64,000 nucleotides of DNA from Devosia sp. (GCA_015234425.1 JADGNE010000064.1:1-64000), one strand, 5' to 3'. Positions 9,146 to 17,885 are shown, numbered from the stretch's first letter. Notes: generated from the sequence alone by a model not told the origin. Translations and numbers: made by a program.

Positions 9146-10681
9146 CTACCGTTCGACCAGCGCAACGCGCGCATTGTACCAGTTCATGAAAGCCGAGGTG
9201 CTCAACGACAGGGTGAGGTAGACCGCCATGGTGATGGCGATCACCTCGATGGCCTTGCCAGTCTGATTGAGCGTGGTGCCCATGAAGACGTTGACGAGTT
9301 CGGGGTAGCCGATGGCCGCACCGAGCGACGAGTTCTTGGTCAGGTTGAGATACTGGCTCGTCAGCGGCGGGATGATGACGCGCATGGCCTGTGGGATCAC
9401 CACGAGGCGAAGGCGATCGCCCTCACGAAGACCGAGAGATGCGGCAGCCTCGGTCTGGCCCTTGTTGACGGCCTGAATACCGCTTCGCACGTTTTCGGCG
9501 ATGAACGCTGCCGTATAGATGGTGAGGCCCAGAACAAGAGCCACCATTTCAGGGACGAGCTGCAAGCCACCCTTGAAATTGAACCGCTCAAGCAGCGGCA
9601 TTTCGAAGGCGAGTGAGGCGCCGGTGATCCAGTAGATCAGGGCCGGAACCGCGATGATGATCAGCACAGGCAAGGCCAGCGGGAACTTGCTGTCGCGTGC
9701 GGCTGGTCGACGATCCGTACCGAGCATGGTCCAGGCGTAACCCAGAGCCAGAAGCCCCGAGAAGCCGACGACGGCTAGTTCGGGCAGGAAGCCGAACATG
9801 CCCCCGAGTGCAAAACGCGCAATGGCCCAGGCAATGGCAAAGCCGATAAAGGCCCGGCTATAGACACTCATCGGTGTCAGGCTGAGCGCAGCCAGAGCCG
9901 CACCACCGATCAACGGCAGGAACGGAATGCTCCCCAGTGCCGGCACAACGCTGCCCAGCAGGGCTAGAGCGAGGTAGCCGAAGAGGAAGGTGACGACGAG
10001 GCCCGCAATCTGCGAGCCCATCTTGACGAATGAGGGGTAATGGCCGGTCTGGGCACGGACACTGATCGCCCAACGCACCAGCGCAATCGCACCGATTATG
10101 GCGATGATCGCAGCAACCACCACCCAGGTGATCTCGGCGTCCGGCATGGGACGCGGAACAATGATACCGCGCTGGTTGACGAAAATGCCAAGCGGCAGCT
10201 CGAAGGATTCCCGTACGGCCGGCATGGCCTTGAGCACGGCGAAATACCAGAAGAACAACTGCAGCAGCAGCGGCACGTTGCGGATGATTTCGATGTAGAC
10301 GGTTGCGAAACGGGCGATGAGCCAGTTCGACGACAGTCGCGCCACGCCGAGCACAAAACCCAGAATGGTCGAGAAGAAAATGCCGATCGCCGCCACCAGC
10401 AAGGTATTGAGCAGGCCGACGAGGAAGGCTTCCCAGTAATAGGATGAACGGTCAAACGGGATCAGCGAGAAGCTGATGCCGAAACCGGAGGTCTGGAACA
10501 GGAAGTCGAAACCGGTCGACTTGTTCTGCGCTGCCAGATTGGCAGCGGTGTTCATGATGATCCAGACGAAAAAGGCGACCACGGCTGCGGCGACCAGAAC
10601 CTGGTAGAGAATGCCGCGAATGACGGGGTCGTTGTAGAACGCTGTTCGCGGCGGGGCCGCGAGATTGTGTTGGACAGCCAT
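9146..10681 (-). CDS. aapQ: general L-amino-acid ABC transporter permease, unusually long
   Basis: 511 aa, about 100 aa longer than the roughly 400 aa I expect for AapQ. The N-terminal part (FYNDPVIRGILYQVLVAAAV, then the loop with LLQLFFWYFAVLKAMP) and the C-terminal coupling loop (GQTEAAASLGLREGDRLRLV) are typical AapQ. The extra sequence lies around residues 225-330 and is strongly hydrophobic (several Ala/Gly/Leu segments), suggesting added membrane helices within the central region. Start and stop fit the operon. The frame is intact, so this is an insertion in a functional gene rather than a broken one. Confidence 0.88.
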   Translation of the reverse strand: MAVQHNLAAPPRTAFYNDPVIRGILYQVLVAAAVVAFFVWIIMNTAANLAAQNKSTGFDFLFQTSGFGISFSLIPFDRSSYYWEAFLVGLLNTLLVAAIGIFFSTILGFVLGVARLSSNWLIARFATVYIEIIRNVPLLLQLFFWYFAVLKAMPAVRESFELPLGIFVNQRGIIVPRPMPDAEITWVVVAAIIAIIGAIALVRWAISVRAQTGHYPSFVKMGSQIAGLVVTFLFGYLALALLGSVVPALGSIPFLPLIGGAALAALSLTPMSVYSRAFIGFAIAWAIARFALGGMFGFLPELAVVGFSGLLALGYAWTMLGTDRRPAARDSKFPLALPVLIIIAVPALIYWITGASLAFEMPLLERFNFKGGLQLVPEMVALVLGLTIYTAAFIAENVRSGIQAVNKGQTEAAASLGLREGDRLRLVVIPQAMRVIIPPLTSQYLNLTKNSSLGAAIGYPELVNVFMGTTLNQTGKAIEVIAITMAVYLTLSLSTSAFMNWYNARVALVER

Positions 10682-10833
10682 TGGCGAATGTCCCCTTCAA
10701 AAAGGGTCGCACGCGCGTTGCGCCGACACCGGAATCGGGAACGGCCGACATCCTCGCCCTGCCTCAGGCAGGAGGGACGCGAAGTTTCCGTATGGTGACG
10801 AGCTCACTCATTGCGCGCATGCGCCTTAACGAA

Positions 10834-10859
10834 CTGGCGCCCCAACGATGGGGCGCCAG
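10834..10859 (-). other. strong hairpin between aapJ and aapQ
   Basis: Perfect 10-bp arms CTGGCGCCCC (10834-10843) and GGGGCGCCAG (10850-10859) with a six-base loop sit 12 bases after the aapJ stop in the reading direction. There is no T tract. The position is classic for partial termination or 3'-end protection giving more binding protein than permease. The remaining 10682-10833 stretch shows no gene. Confidence 0.65.
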
Positions 10860-10871
10860 CACTGTTTCGCC

Positions 10872-11888
10872 TTAGCGGATCGGCATCGCGTACTGCAGAC
10901 CGCCATCGGTCCACAGAGCGTTCAGGCCGCGGGCCAGACCGATTTCGGTATCCGGGCCAACGTGGCGATCGTAGGATTCGCCATAGTTACCGATGTGCTT
11001 GATGATGCGGTATGCCCAGTCAGCGGTGAGGCCGAGAGGCGTACCAAAGTCGCCTTCGACACCAAGCAGACGCTTGATCGAGGGGTTATCCGAGCCGAGC
11101 ATTTCGTCGACATTGGCCTGGGTGATCCCCTGCTCTTCAGCTTCGAGCAGTGCGAAATAGGTCCAGCGAGCAATGTTGAACCATACCGGGTCGCCCTGAC
11201 GGACCACGGGACCAAGCGGCTCCTTGGAGATGATTTCGGGCAGGATGATGTAATCATCCGGAACCGCGAACTTGGAGCGCTCTGCGGCCAGGGCCGAAGC
11301 GTCAGTGGTGTAGACGTCGCAACGGCCATCTTCGAAGGCCTTCACAACTTCGTCCTGGTCGGTGAACACGACCGGCGAATACTCCATGCCATTGGCTTCG
11401 AAATAGTCGGCAGCGTTGAGTTCGGTCGTGGTGCCCGATTCGATGCAGATCGCAGCGCCCGAGAGATCGGTTGCCGATTCAATGCCGTCAGCACCGCGGA
11501 CCATGAAGCCCTGACCGTCATAATACATGGTGCCGATGAAGGAGATACCGAGGTCGGTATCGCGGCTCATGGTCCATGTCGTGGTACGCGACAGGATGTC
11601 GATTTCGCCGGCGGACAGGGCGGCAAAGCGCTCCTGCGATGTCAGCGGGGTATAACGCACCTTGTCGGCGTCATCGAAAATGGCTGCAGCGACAGCGCGG
11701 CAGAAGTCGACTTCCAGACCCGACCAGTTGTTATTCGCGTCCGGCGCAGAAAAACCCGGCACACCCCCGGTCACGCCGCACTGCACATATCCCTTTGCCT
11801 TGACGTCTTCCAGCGTCGCGGCATGAGCTGCGACAGCTACAAGGCTGATCGCTGCGGACACTGCGAGTGTTGCAAGCTTGTTTTGCAT
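10872..11888 (-). CDS. aapJ: general L-amino-acid ABC transporter binding protein
   Basis: 338 aa periplasmic protein. The signal peptide MQNKLATLAVSAAISLVAVA ends AHAA. The mature protein starts TLEDVKAKGYVQCGVTGGVP, the AapJ/YhdW consensus, and includes LSRTTTWTMSRDTDLGISF. It binds a broad range of L-amino acids and delivers them to AapQMP. It is the first gene of the leftward operon, and the divergent region upstream carries a possible promoter. Confidence 0.94.
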   Translation of the reverse strand: MQNKLATLAVSAAISLVAVAAHAATLEDVKAKGYVQCGVTGGVPGFSAPDANNNWSGLEVDFCRAVAAAIFDDADKVRYTPLTSQERFAALSAGEIDILSRTTTWTMSRDTDLGISFIGTMYYDGQGFMVRGADGIESATDLSGAAICIESGTTTELNAADYFEANGMEYSPVVFTDQDEVVKAFEDGRCDVYTTDASALAAERSKFAVPDDYIILPEIISKEPLGPVVRQGDPVWFNIARWTYFALLEAEEQGITQANVDEMLGSDNPSIKRLLGVEGDFGTPLGLTADWAYRIIKHIGNYGESYDRHVGPDTEIGLARGLNALWTDGGLQYAMPIR

Positions 11889-12001
11889 ATTTATTACCTT
11901 TGTTCCCTGACCCTCTAACCCCGAACAACAAGTCGCTGTTTGCCCAACGACTATCCGGGTGCACCACCATCCTTTGTATGACGGTTGCGATGCTGTTAAG
12001 C

Positions 12002-12030
12002 ATGCAATCGTCTCTTGACCGTAACGTCAA
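12002..12030 (-). promoter_or_regulatory. possible promoter of the aap operon
   Basis: On the minus strand TTGACG (12030-12025) and TTGCAT (12007-12002) are 17 bases apart, close to a sigma-70 pair, about 110 bases before the aapJ start. The -35 overlaps an inverted repeat CTTGAC/GTCAAG (12014-12031) that might be a regulator site. This is pattern matching only. Confidence 0.35.
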
Positions 12031-12112
12031 GGGTAGAAGGTGAATTGGGGCAACAAGTCTGTCTCTTTTTTCGCCAAAGTAAAATTGTGATCCGAATTTG
12101 AGCAGCGCACCC

Positions 12113-13300
12113 ATGACTGACACTCCAGCCTCCTCCACCGGCCAGATGGCTATCGAAACCATTCTGACCCATGAAGGCCGGTCGCCGGAGGATCAGTTCG
12201 GCTTCGTCAACACGCCCGTCTATCGCGGCTCGACTGTATTGTTCAAAACCCTGTCGGATCTGGAGGACCAGACCCAGCGCTTTCTCTATGGCCGCGCAGG
12301 GAACCCAACGACGGAGAGCGTTGAGGCCGTCATCACCAGGCTGGAGGGCGCACACGCGACCAAGCTTGTCCCATCCGGCCTAGCCGCCATCACCATCGCC
12401 CTCCTGGCCTGCCTCAAGAGTGGCGACGATCTGTTGATCAGTGACAGCGCTTATGAACCGGGACGGGTCTTCGCCGACGGTTTCCTGACCCGGATGGGCA
12501 TCACAACCCGCTACTTCGACCCGCGAATCGGCGCAGGCATTGCCGAGCTGATGCTCCCCAATACGCGGGCTGTGCTGGCGGAGAGCCCTGGGTCCCTGAC
12601 GTTCGAAGTGCAGGATATTCCGGCCCTGGCTGCAGCTGCAAAAGCCAATGGCGCGCGCCTGATCGTCGACAACAGCTGGGCCAGCCCGCTGTACCACCAG
12701 CCGCTGAAGCTGGGCGCCGACATTGTGGTGCATGCGGCCACGAAAATGTTCGTGGGCCATTCCGACGTGCTGGCCGGTACACTTTCGGCCACCGAGGAAG
12801 CCTGGGCCGATGTCGCCAGCACGCGTACCCTGCTGGGTTTTTTCACCTCTGGCGATGATGCCTATCTGGTGGCGCGCGGACTAAGGACGCTCTCCATCCG
12901 CATGGAGGCACACCAGCAGCGGGCGCTCGACATCGCCCGTTGGCTCGAGGCCCAGGATGAGGTCGCAGAGGTGATCCACCCTGCCCTGCCAAGCCACCCT
13001 GACCACGCGCTCTGGAAGCGCGATTTCACGGGCTCGGGCAGCCTGTTCGCTTTCGTCCTCAAGCCCGCCCCCCGCGCATCGGTGGCGGCGTTTGTCGATC
13101 AGATGCAGATTTTCTCGATGGGGTATTCCTGGGGCGGCTACGAGAGCCTCTGCCTGCCGGTAAAGCCCGGCAAGGCGCGATCCGCAAAGCCGTGGAGCCA
13201 CGAGGGCAACCTCTTCCGCATCCATGTCGGGCTCGAGGACGTCGATGACCTCAAGCGCGACCTGGCGGATGGGCTGGAGCGCTACGCGCGATCGCGCTGA
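12113..13300 (+). CDS. metC: cystathionine beta-lyase
   Basis: About 395 aa PLP enzyme of the Cys/Met metabolism family, cleaving cystathionine to homocysteine in methionine synthesis. Visible landmarks are YGRAGNPTTESVEAVITRLE (cofactor phosphate region), LIVDNSWASPLYHQPL and the PLP lysine near residue 211 in HAATKMFVGHSDVLAGT. The C-terminus has the MetC-type SMGYSWGGYESLCLP. I chose ATG 12113; an in-frame TTG at 12098 would add five residues. It is divergent from aapJ and overlaps the convergent PAP2 gene by 19 bases. Confidence 0.93.
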   Translation: MTDTPASSTGQMAIETILTHEGRSPEDQFGFVNTPVYRGSTVLFKTLSDLEDQTQRFLYGRAGNPTTESVEAVITRLEGAHATKLVPSGLAAITIALLACLKSGDDLLISDSAYEPGRVFADGFLTRMGITTRYFDPRIGAGIAELMLPNTRAVLAESPGSLTFEVQDIPALAAAAKANGARLIVDNSWASPLYHQPLKLGADIVVHAATKMFVGHSDVLAGTLSATEEAWADVASTRTLLGFFTSGDDAYLVARGLRTLSIRMEAHQQRALDIARWLEAQDEVAEVIHPALPSHPDHALWKRDFTGSGSLFAFVLKPAPRASVAAFVDQMQIFSMGYSWGGYESLCLPVKPGKARSAKPWSHEGNLFRIHVGLEDVDDLKRDLADGLERYARSR

Positions 13301-14019
13301 AGCAATTGGCGATAGGCCACCAGCGGCTTGCGGACGATCTTGCCGTCCGGCTGCTGGTGGAACAGCCAGCCCTTTTTGGCGAACAGATTACGCACCAGAT
13401 AGGCTCCCAGCATGCCGACGATGCAGCCGGCGAACACGTCCGTCGGGTAGTGCATGCCGACCGGCACGCGGGAAACGGCCACAACCAGCCCGATGATCAG
13501 CAGGGGCAAAAAGGTGCGCGGCCAGATAAAGCCAATCGTAAAGGCAACGCCGAGCGCGGTGGCCGAGTGGCCGCTCGGAAAACTCTGAAAAGTCCAGTCG
13601 TTGAAAATGTTCTGGAATGAGAACGGACCGACCTCCTCGTAGACGGCCGGACGGCCGCGGCCGATTAGGCGTTTGAGGAGATTGGTCAGAAGCCCTGGAA
13701 TTGCGACGCCGAAGAAGATGAAGGCGGATACCCATGCGGTCTCCGCCGAAATGGACCTGCTGGAGCCTTTGAGCGGAAACATCGCGAGGCGCGCCAGGAT
13801 CATGATCACAAGGCTGGGGATAAGTACCCATTCGGAAAGTCCGTAATCGGTGATGAAGAAAAACGGCGCGCGCCAGGCTTCCGGCCAGCCAATTGCCCCG
13901 CGAGAGGCGCTTTCATCGATCACAGCCAGGGCCGCGAGGATAACGAGCACGGCCACGAGAAAGATAGGCCAGTTGCGGCGGCTGAGGCCCAGCGGCCAAG
14001 GCTTTGTGAGATCGATCAT
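13282..14019 (-). CDS. PAP2-family phosphatase, membrane
   Basis: About 245 aa integral membrane protein. All three acid-phosphatase motifs are present in order: KRLIGRGRP, SFPSGHS and SRVPVGMHYPTD. Such enzymes dephosphorylate phosphatidic acid, phosphatidylglycerol phosphate, undecaprenyl pyrophosphate or lipid A. The start is ATG 14019; an upstream TTG at 14046 would add nine residues. The exact substrate is not readable. Confidence 0.88.
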   Translation of the reverse strand: MIDLTKPWPLGLSRRNWPIFLVAVLVILAALAVIDESASRGAIGWPEAWRAPFFFITDYGLSEWVLIPSLVIMILARLAMFPLKGSSRSISAETAWVSAFIFFGVAIPGLLTNLLKRLIGRGRPAVYEEVGPFSFQNIFNDWTFQSFPSGHSATALGVAFTIGFIWPRTFLPLLIIGLVVAVSRVPVGMHYPTDVFAGCIVGMLGAYLVRNLFAKKGWLFHQQPDGKIVRKPLVAYRQLLQRDRA

Positions 14020-14120
14020 GCCCTGTTGTCCACACCCCAGAGGCAAGCGTCAAGAGTTCGTGGTATCCGTTTGATTGCACTTGCTCTTTGCAAAGGGACA
14101 CGCTAACTGAGTGGCAACGT

Positions 14121-14197
14121 CGGAGTGTAGCTCAGCCTGGTAGAGCACCGGTTTTGGGAACCGGGGGTCCAAAGTTCGAATCTTTGTACTCCGACCA
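14121..14197 (+). tRNA. tRNA-Pro (TGG)
   Basis: A 77-base cloverleaf: acceptor CGGAGTG pairs with TACTCCG, the D arm is GCTC/GAGC, and the anticodon arm CCGGT with loop TTTGGGA and ACCGG gives anticodon TGG. The T arm is CAAAG/CTTTG, with discriminator A and encoded CCA. A T-rich stretch follows. Confidence 0.97.
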
Positions 14198-14211
14198 TTT
14201 TCTTTTTCTGG

Positions 14212-14493
14212 ATCGCTGTAGCGACCAGGGTTTTTCTTAAGGCGTGCGCCATAGGCGCCCTTGAGGAAGTTCAAGCCCCAGAAGAAACACATCCCACATC
14301 GCAGTTTTTGCGCATTACCCAAATCATTGAGCCGACCGGATCCGAAACCCATGTCCTGGTGCAGGTTGGCAAAACAAGCATCGTTGTCCTGACCCGCGAC
14401 CGGTTGGCCGCGGCGCCCGGATCGTCCCTCAGCCTCCGTCCCGACGTGACCAAGATGCAGCTCTTCGACGCCACCAGCGGCGAGCGGATCTGA
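14212..14493 (+). pseudogene. orphan TOBE domain, remnant of a sugar ABC ATPase
   Basis: The frame from about 14308 to the stop at 14493 reads RITQIIEPTGSETHVLVQVG, a basic stretch, then LRPDVTKMQLFDATSGERI. This is the C-terminal TOBE domain of MalK/UgpC-type ATPases; the two intact ATPases here end in the same style (LFDAQTENRL, LFDPQTGVAL). No Walker A, signature or Walker B precedes it. The frame stays open back toward tRNA-Pro without recognisable homology. A TTG at 14308 could allow expression as a 61 aa stand-alone domain, but a deletion scar beside the tRNA is more likely. Confidence 0.6.
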
Positions 14494-14524
14494 CCGACAC
14501 CTCCGTCAGGACGCAAAGGGAATA

Positions 14525-14544
14525 TGGGGCGCTCGCGCGCCCCA
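14525..14544. terminator. hairpin between the TOBE remnant and the dehydratase
   Basis: Perfect 8-bp arms TGGGGCGC (14525-14532) and GCGCCCCA (14537-14544) with loop TCGC. It sits at the converging 3' ends of the TOBE fragment and the dehydratase gene, so it may serve as a bidirectional terminator. Confidence 0.5.
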
Positions 14545-14549
14545 CGCCG

Positions 14550-15686
14550 TTACCAGTTGGTCAGGGAGCCGTCCTCACGATAAAAGATCGGCAGGTTCTC
14601 GTGCTTGAAGGGATAGCGGGCGAGGCCGTCCCAGTCGACTTCGAGGCCAAGGCCCGGTTCGTCGGACACATGGAGCCAACCATCTTCCCAGCTGTGCTTG
14701 CTGGTGATGACATCGCCCAGACTCTCACCCGGACGACGCGGCAGTTCCTGAACCAGCATGTTCGGCGTCGCGATGTTGAAGTGCAGGCAGGCTGCGGTCG
14801 AGACCGGGCCGATGGGATTATGGACGGCGATGTCGATGTAGTGGGTCTCACACCAGCCAGCGATCTTGCGCGACTCCGTAAAGCCGGCTGCGATACACAT
14901 GTCGATACGGGCGTAATCGACCAGTTCTTCCTCGATCAGGGCGCGGAACTGCCACTTGGTGCCGAGCTGCTCACCGGCCGCAATCGGCACGGCCGTCTGC
15001 TGACGCAGACGGCGATAGGACTCCGGATTTTCGATGCGCAGCGGATCTTCGATGAAGAGTGGGCGATAATCTTCAACGCCGCGGCAGAGGCGCACGGCGT
15101 CGGCGACGCTGGTGCGGGTGTGCGCATCAAACGCCATCTCGATCTTCGGACCAAGTTCGGTCCGCAGCAGGCGGAAAGCTTCGATTGACCAGTCCACGGC
15201 ATGGTTCGGGTCGTAGACCGCCTGGCTCTTGAACGGACCACTGTCCCAGCGGATGACGTTCCAGCCTTCGGCCACCCGCTGCTTGGCAACGCCCAGCAAC
15301 TCCTCCGGGGTATCCGCCGCCATGTGGCAATAGGTGTTGACCTTGTCGCGAACCTTACCGCCGAGGAGCTGATAGACGGGCACGCCAAGCGCCTTGCCCT
15401 TGATGTCCCACAGCGCGATGTCGATGGCGGCGATAGCGCAGGTCAGGACCTGGTTGGAGGGGTGGAAGCCGCTCCGCCACATCAGCTGCCAGAGATGCTC
15501 GCTGCGCATCGGATCGGCGCCGACCAGCAGCGGCGTCAGGGCCTCGAGGATGCCGACAACGCCCTGCTCGCGCGAGGTAAGGCCCGCCTCGCCGATCCCG
15601 ACGATCCCCTCGTCCGTCTCGACTTTGACGAACAGCATGGTACGCCACTCTTTGAGCAGGTACGGCGTGATTTTTGTAATCTTCAT
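14550..15686 (-). CDS. enolase-superfamily sugar-acid dehydratase (DgoD-like)
   Basis: 378 aa, full length for the mandelate racemase/muconate lactonizing group. Visible landmarks are WDIKGKALGVPVYQLLGGKV, the metal-ligand region FDAHTRTS, the second ligand in FIEDPLRIENPE, the third in IAAGEQLGTKWQ and the general-base His in HNPIGPVSTAACLHFN. D-galactonate dehydratase and related aldonate dehydratases share this layout, forming 2-keto-3-deoxy sugar acids. The exact sugar acid is uncertain. The gene stands alone between two gene fragments, so its original operon may have been lost. Confidence 0.8.
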   Translation of the reverse strand: MKITKITPYLLKEWRTMLFVKVETDEGIVGIGEAGLTSREQGVVGILEALTPLLVGADPMRSEHLWQLMWRSGFHPSNQVLTCAIAAIDIALWDIKGKALGVPVYQLLGGKVRDKVNTYCHMAADTPEELLGVAKQRVAEGWNVIRWDSGPFKSQAVYDPNHAVDWSIEAFRLLRTELGPKIEMAFDAHTRTSVADAVRLCRGVEDYRPLFIEDPLRIENPESYRRLRQQTAVPIAAGEQLGTKWQFRALIEEELVDYARIDMCIAAGFTESRKIAGWCETHYIDIAVHNPIGPVSTAACLHFNIATPNMLVQELPRRPGESLGDVITSKHSWEDGWLHVSDEPGLGLEVDWDGLARYPFKHENLPIFYREDGSLTNW

Positions 15687-15721
15687 TCCGAAATACTCTT
15701 AAATGTAAGCTGTTGACTGCA

Positions 15722-15844
15722 TCACCAGTGGGTGACCGAGCCATCCCTGCGGGCCAGTCGCGGCGAAAGCCAGTAACGGAAGTCCTGCTTGGCTAGCAGA
15801 ACTTCATTCACCTCACTTCCGGGGCCTTGCCCATCAGTGACGTG
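15722..15844 (-). pseudogene. fossil C-terminus of a second DgoD-like dehydratase
   Basis: Reading leftward, about 40 open codons end at a stop at 15722-15724 with FRYWLSPRLARRDGSVTHW. The intact neighbour ends FYREDGSLTNW, and from memory E. coli DgoD ends with an HEDGSVAEW-like tail. So this is the last 20-30 residues of a paralogous dehydratase. An in-frame stop lies immediately upstream and no start or active-site motif remains. It lies 35 bases before the intact gene start. The rest of 15845-16084 shows no gene. Confidence 0.5.
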
Positions 15845-16084
15845 TTAGACCGCGCCGTCAAGACTTTGGGGCACTGGGAAAAAGTGAAATCTGGTCCGGC
15901 GGCACGGCGACCGATGGCGCCATTGGTCTCCTCGAGGCGATACCGGCGAAAACCTGGCTTTGAACGCAGGCAGAGCCATTCGGACTGGTCCGAAACCGCG
16001 TCTGATCGAGCGCTGGCAGAGTTTGTGCCTTCCGGCTTTGAGCGGTCACGAATCGCGCTAGCTTGCTCCCGAGGGAGAAGCGCC

Positions 16085-17086
16085 ATGGCCGGGTTGATCG
16101 AAGTGCGGAACGTGTCCAAGCGTTTCCGGCAGCATAAGCGTTTCCCCGGTCTTCTGGGGGCGTTCAAGACCCTGGTCACGACGGAATATACCGAAGTTAC
16201 TGCAGTCTCGGACATCAGCATCGACATCGCCGCCGGCGAGGCGGTCGGCTATCTGGGGCCGAATGGCGCCGGCAAATCAACGATGATCAAGATGATGACC
16301 GGCATCCTTGTTCCCAGTGAGGGGACGCTCTCGGTGCTGGGTCGCACGCCGCATACCGAGCGGATGACCAATGCACGCCAGATTGGTGTGGTCTTCGGAC
16401 AGCGCAGCCAGCTCTGGTGGGATCTGCCGCTGATCGACAGCTTTACGCTGCACCAGGCCATCTACGATATCCCGCCCGCCCGCTACGCGGACAACCTCAA
16501 GCGTTTCAGCGAACTGCTTGATCTCACGCCCTTTCTCGACCGTGCGGTGCGCCAGCTCAGCCTGGGCCAGCGCATGCGCGCCGAGATCGTCATGTCACTG
16601 TTGCACGACCCCGAAATCCTCTTTCTCGATGAGCCGACGATCGGCCTCGACGTGGTCGCCAAGGACGCCGTGCGGCGGTTCCTCGCGGAGATCAATCGCG
16701 AACGTGGCGTCACCATCGTTCTCACGACCCATGACCTGCAGGACATTGAAACGATCTGCCCGCGGCTGATCATGGTGGACCATGCCAGGCTGATCTTTGA
16801 TGGCGAACTCAGTCGCCTGCGTTCAGCTCTCGGCTCGTCCCGGCGGCTGACCCTTGAATTTGCCAGTGATCCCGGCCCTATCGCTCTCGACAGCGCGCGG
16901 TTGACGGCCGACGAAGGGCTGCGAAAGCACTTTCTGCTCGATCGAGAGGACGTTTCGCTTGTGACGGTGCTCTCCGAGCTCGGCGGCGACCGCGGACTTA
17001 CCGACATCACCCTGCATGAACCGGATATCGAAGAGGTGATCCGGACATTTTACCAGCGGCGCAATGCAGCGGCGCTCGCCTCATGA
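16085..17086 (+). CDS. ABC-2 exporter ATPase
   Basis: About 333 aa. Walker A GPNGAGKST is at residues 58-66, the signature is LSLGQRMRAEIVMSLL and Walker B is EILFLDEPTIGLD; the signature carries LGQ in place of SGGQ. This is the ATPase of the three-gene ABC-2 system widespread in bacteria (COG4586 type). ATG 16085 has a good GGGAG site upstream; the frame is open further back but those residues resemble nothing. It overlaps the following permease by four bases. Confidence 0.88.
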   Translation: MAGLIEVRNVSKRFRQHKRFPGLLGAFKTLVTTEYTEVTAVSDISIDIAAGEAVGYLGPNGAGKSTMIKMMTGILVPSEGTLSVLGRTPHTERMTNARQIGVVFGQRSQLWWDLPLIDSFTLHQAIYDIPPARYADNLKRFSELLDLTPFLDRAVRQLSLGQRMRAEIVMSLLHDPEILFLDEPTIGLDVVAKDAVRRFLAEINRERGVTIVLTTHDLQDIETICPRLIMVDHARLIFDGELSRLRSALGSSRRLTLEFASDPGPIALDSARLTADEGLRKHFLLDREDVSLVTVLSELGGDRGLTDITLHEPDIEEVIRTFYQRRNAAALAS

Positions 17087-17883
17087 GCGCCTATACCGCG
17101 TTTACCCGGTCCTCCTTCCTGTCCGAGCTGGCCTATAGAAACGAGGTCTGGGCCAATATTTTCGGCAAGCTGGTGCAGGTGTTTGCCCGGGTTGCCATAT
17201 GGCTGGCGATCTATGCCGGCGTTGGCGCCACAACGGTCGATGGGATTTCGGTGGAGCAGATGGTGACCTATGCACTGCTCGGCGGCGCCGTGATGGGCGC
17301 CATGCGTCCCGAGAGAGTCATCAACGAGATCGGTCAGTCCCTCAAGACAGGCGATATCGCGGTCTGGTTGCTGAAACCGCTGTCCTACCCGCTCTATCTC
17401 TTTGCCAATGAGACCGGCAGTTTCCTCTATCGCCTGCTGACCCAGGTTATTCCCACTGTTGCCTTCACTGCGCTTGTCTATGGCATGTTGCCGCCGGAGA
17501 GCTTCTTCCACGGTGTGATGTTCCTGGTGTTCTGGGTCGTGGCGTTCGTGCTGCTGTTCCTGATGTCGGCGTTCTGCGGACTGATGGCCTTCTGGCTGAT
17601 GACCAGCTTTTCGCTCGACTGGACCTTCGGCGCCCTGCTCCATCTCTTCTCGGGCCTGCTGGTGCCGTTCTGGTTCTATCCGGAACCGCTGGCCACACTG
17701 GCGCGGCACCTGCCGTTTGGCTGGGTGGTCTATTATCCTAACGCGGTTTATCTCGGCCGCCTCTCGGTGCCGGAAACATGGCTCTATCTGGGCATGGGGC
17801 TCGGCTGGACTGCGCTCTTTTTCCTCGGCGTCCTCTGGCTCTGGGGCAAAGCCTCGAGGCGCGTCACCGTGCAGGGGGGCTGA
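17083..17883 (+). CDS. ABC-2 exporter permease 1
   Basis: 266 aa, about six hydrophobic segments, starting ATGA inside the ATPase stop. FLSELAYRNEVWANIFGKLV near the N-terminus and RHLPFGWVVYYPNAVYLG near the C-terminus fit the COG4587-type ABC-2 permease. It forms a heterodimeric channel with the next protein. The exported substrate is unknown. Confidence 0.85.
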   Translation: MSAYTAFTRSSFLSELAYRNEVWANIFGKLVQVFARVAIWLAIYAGVGATTVDGISVEQMVTYALLGGAVMGAMRPERVINEIGQSLKTGDIAVWLLKPLSYPLYLFANETGSFLYRLLTQVIPTVAFTALVYGMLPPESFFHGVMFLVFWVVAFVLLFLMSAFCGLMAFWLMTSFSLDWTFGALLHLFSGLLVPFWFYPEPLATLARHLPFGWVVYYPNAVYLGRLSVPETWLYLGMGLGWTALFFLGVLWLWGKASRRVTVQGG

Positions 17884-17885
17884 GC

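Noticed and set aside
11889..12112. A SAM or other riboswitch upstream of metC
   Set aside because: The gap has a short inverted repeat but no arrangement of conserved stems that I recognise as a riboswitch.
14121..16084. A mobile element integrated at tRNA-Pro
   Set aside because: No integrase, transposase or direct repeat of the tRNA 3' end could be seen; only gene fragments support past rearrangement.
15845..16084. An N-terminal extension of the ABC-2 ATPase from 15827
   Set aside because: The residues are basic and irregular with no match to the family, and ATG 16085 has a proper ribosome site.
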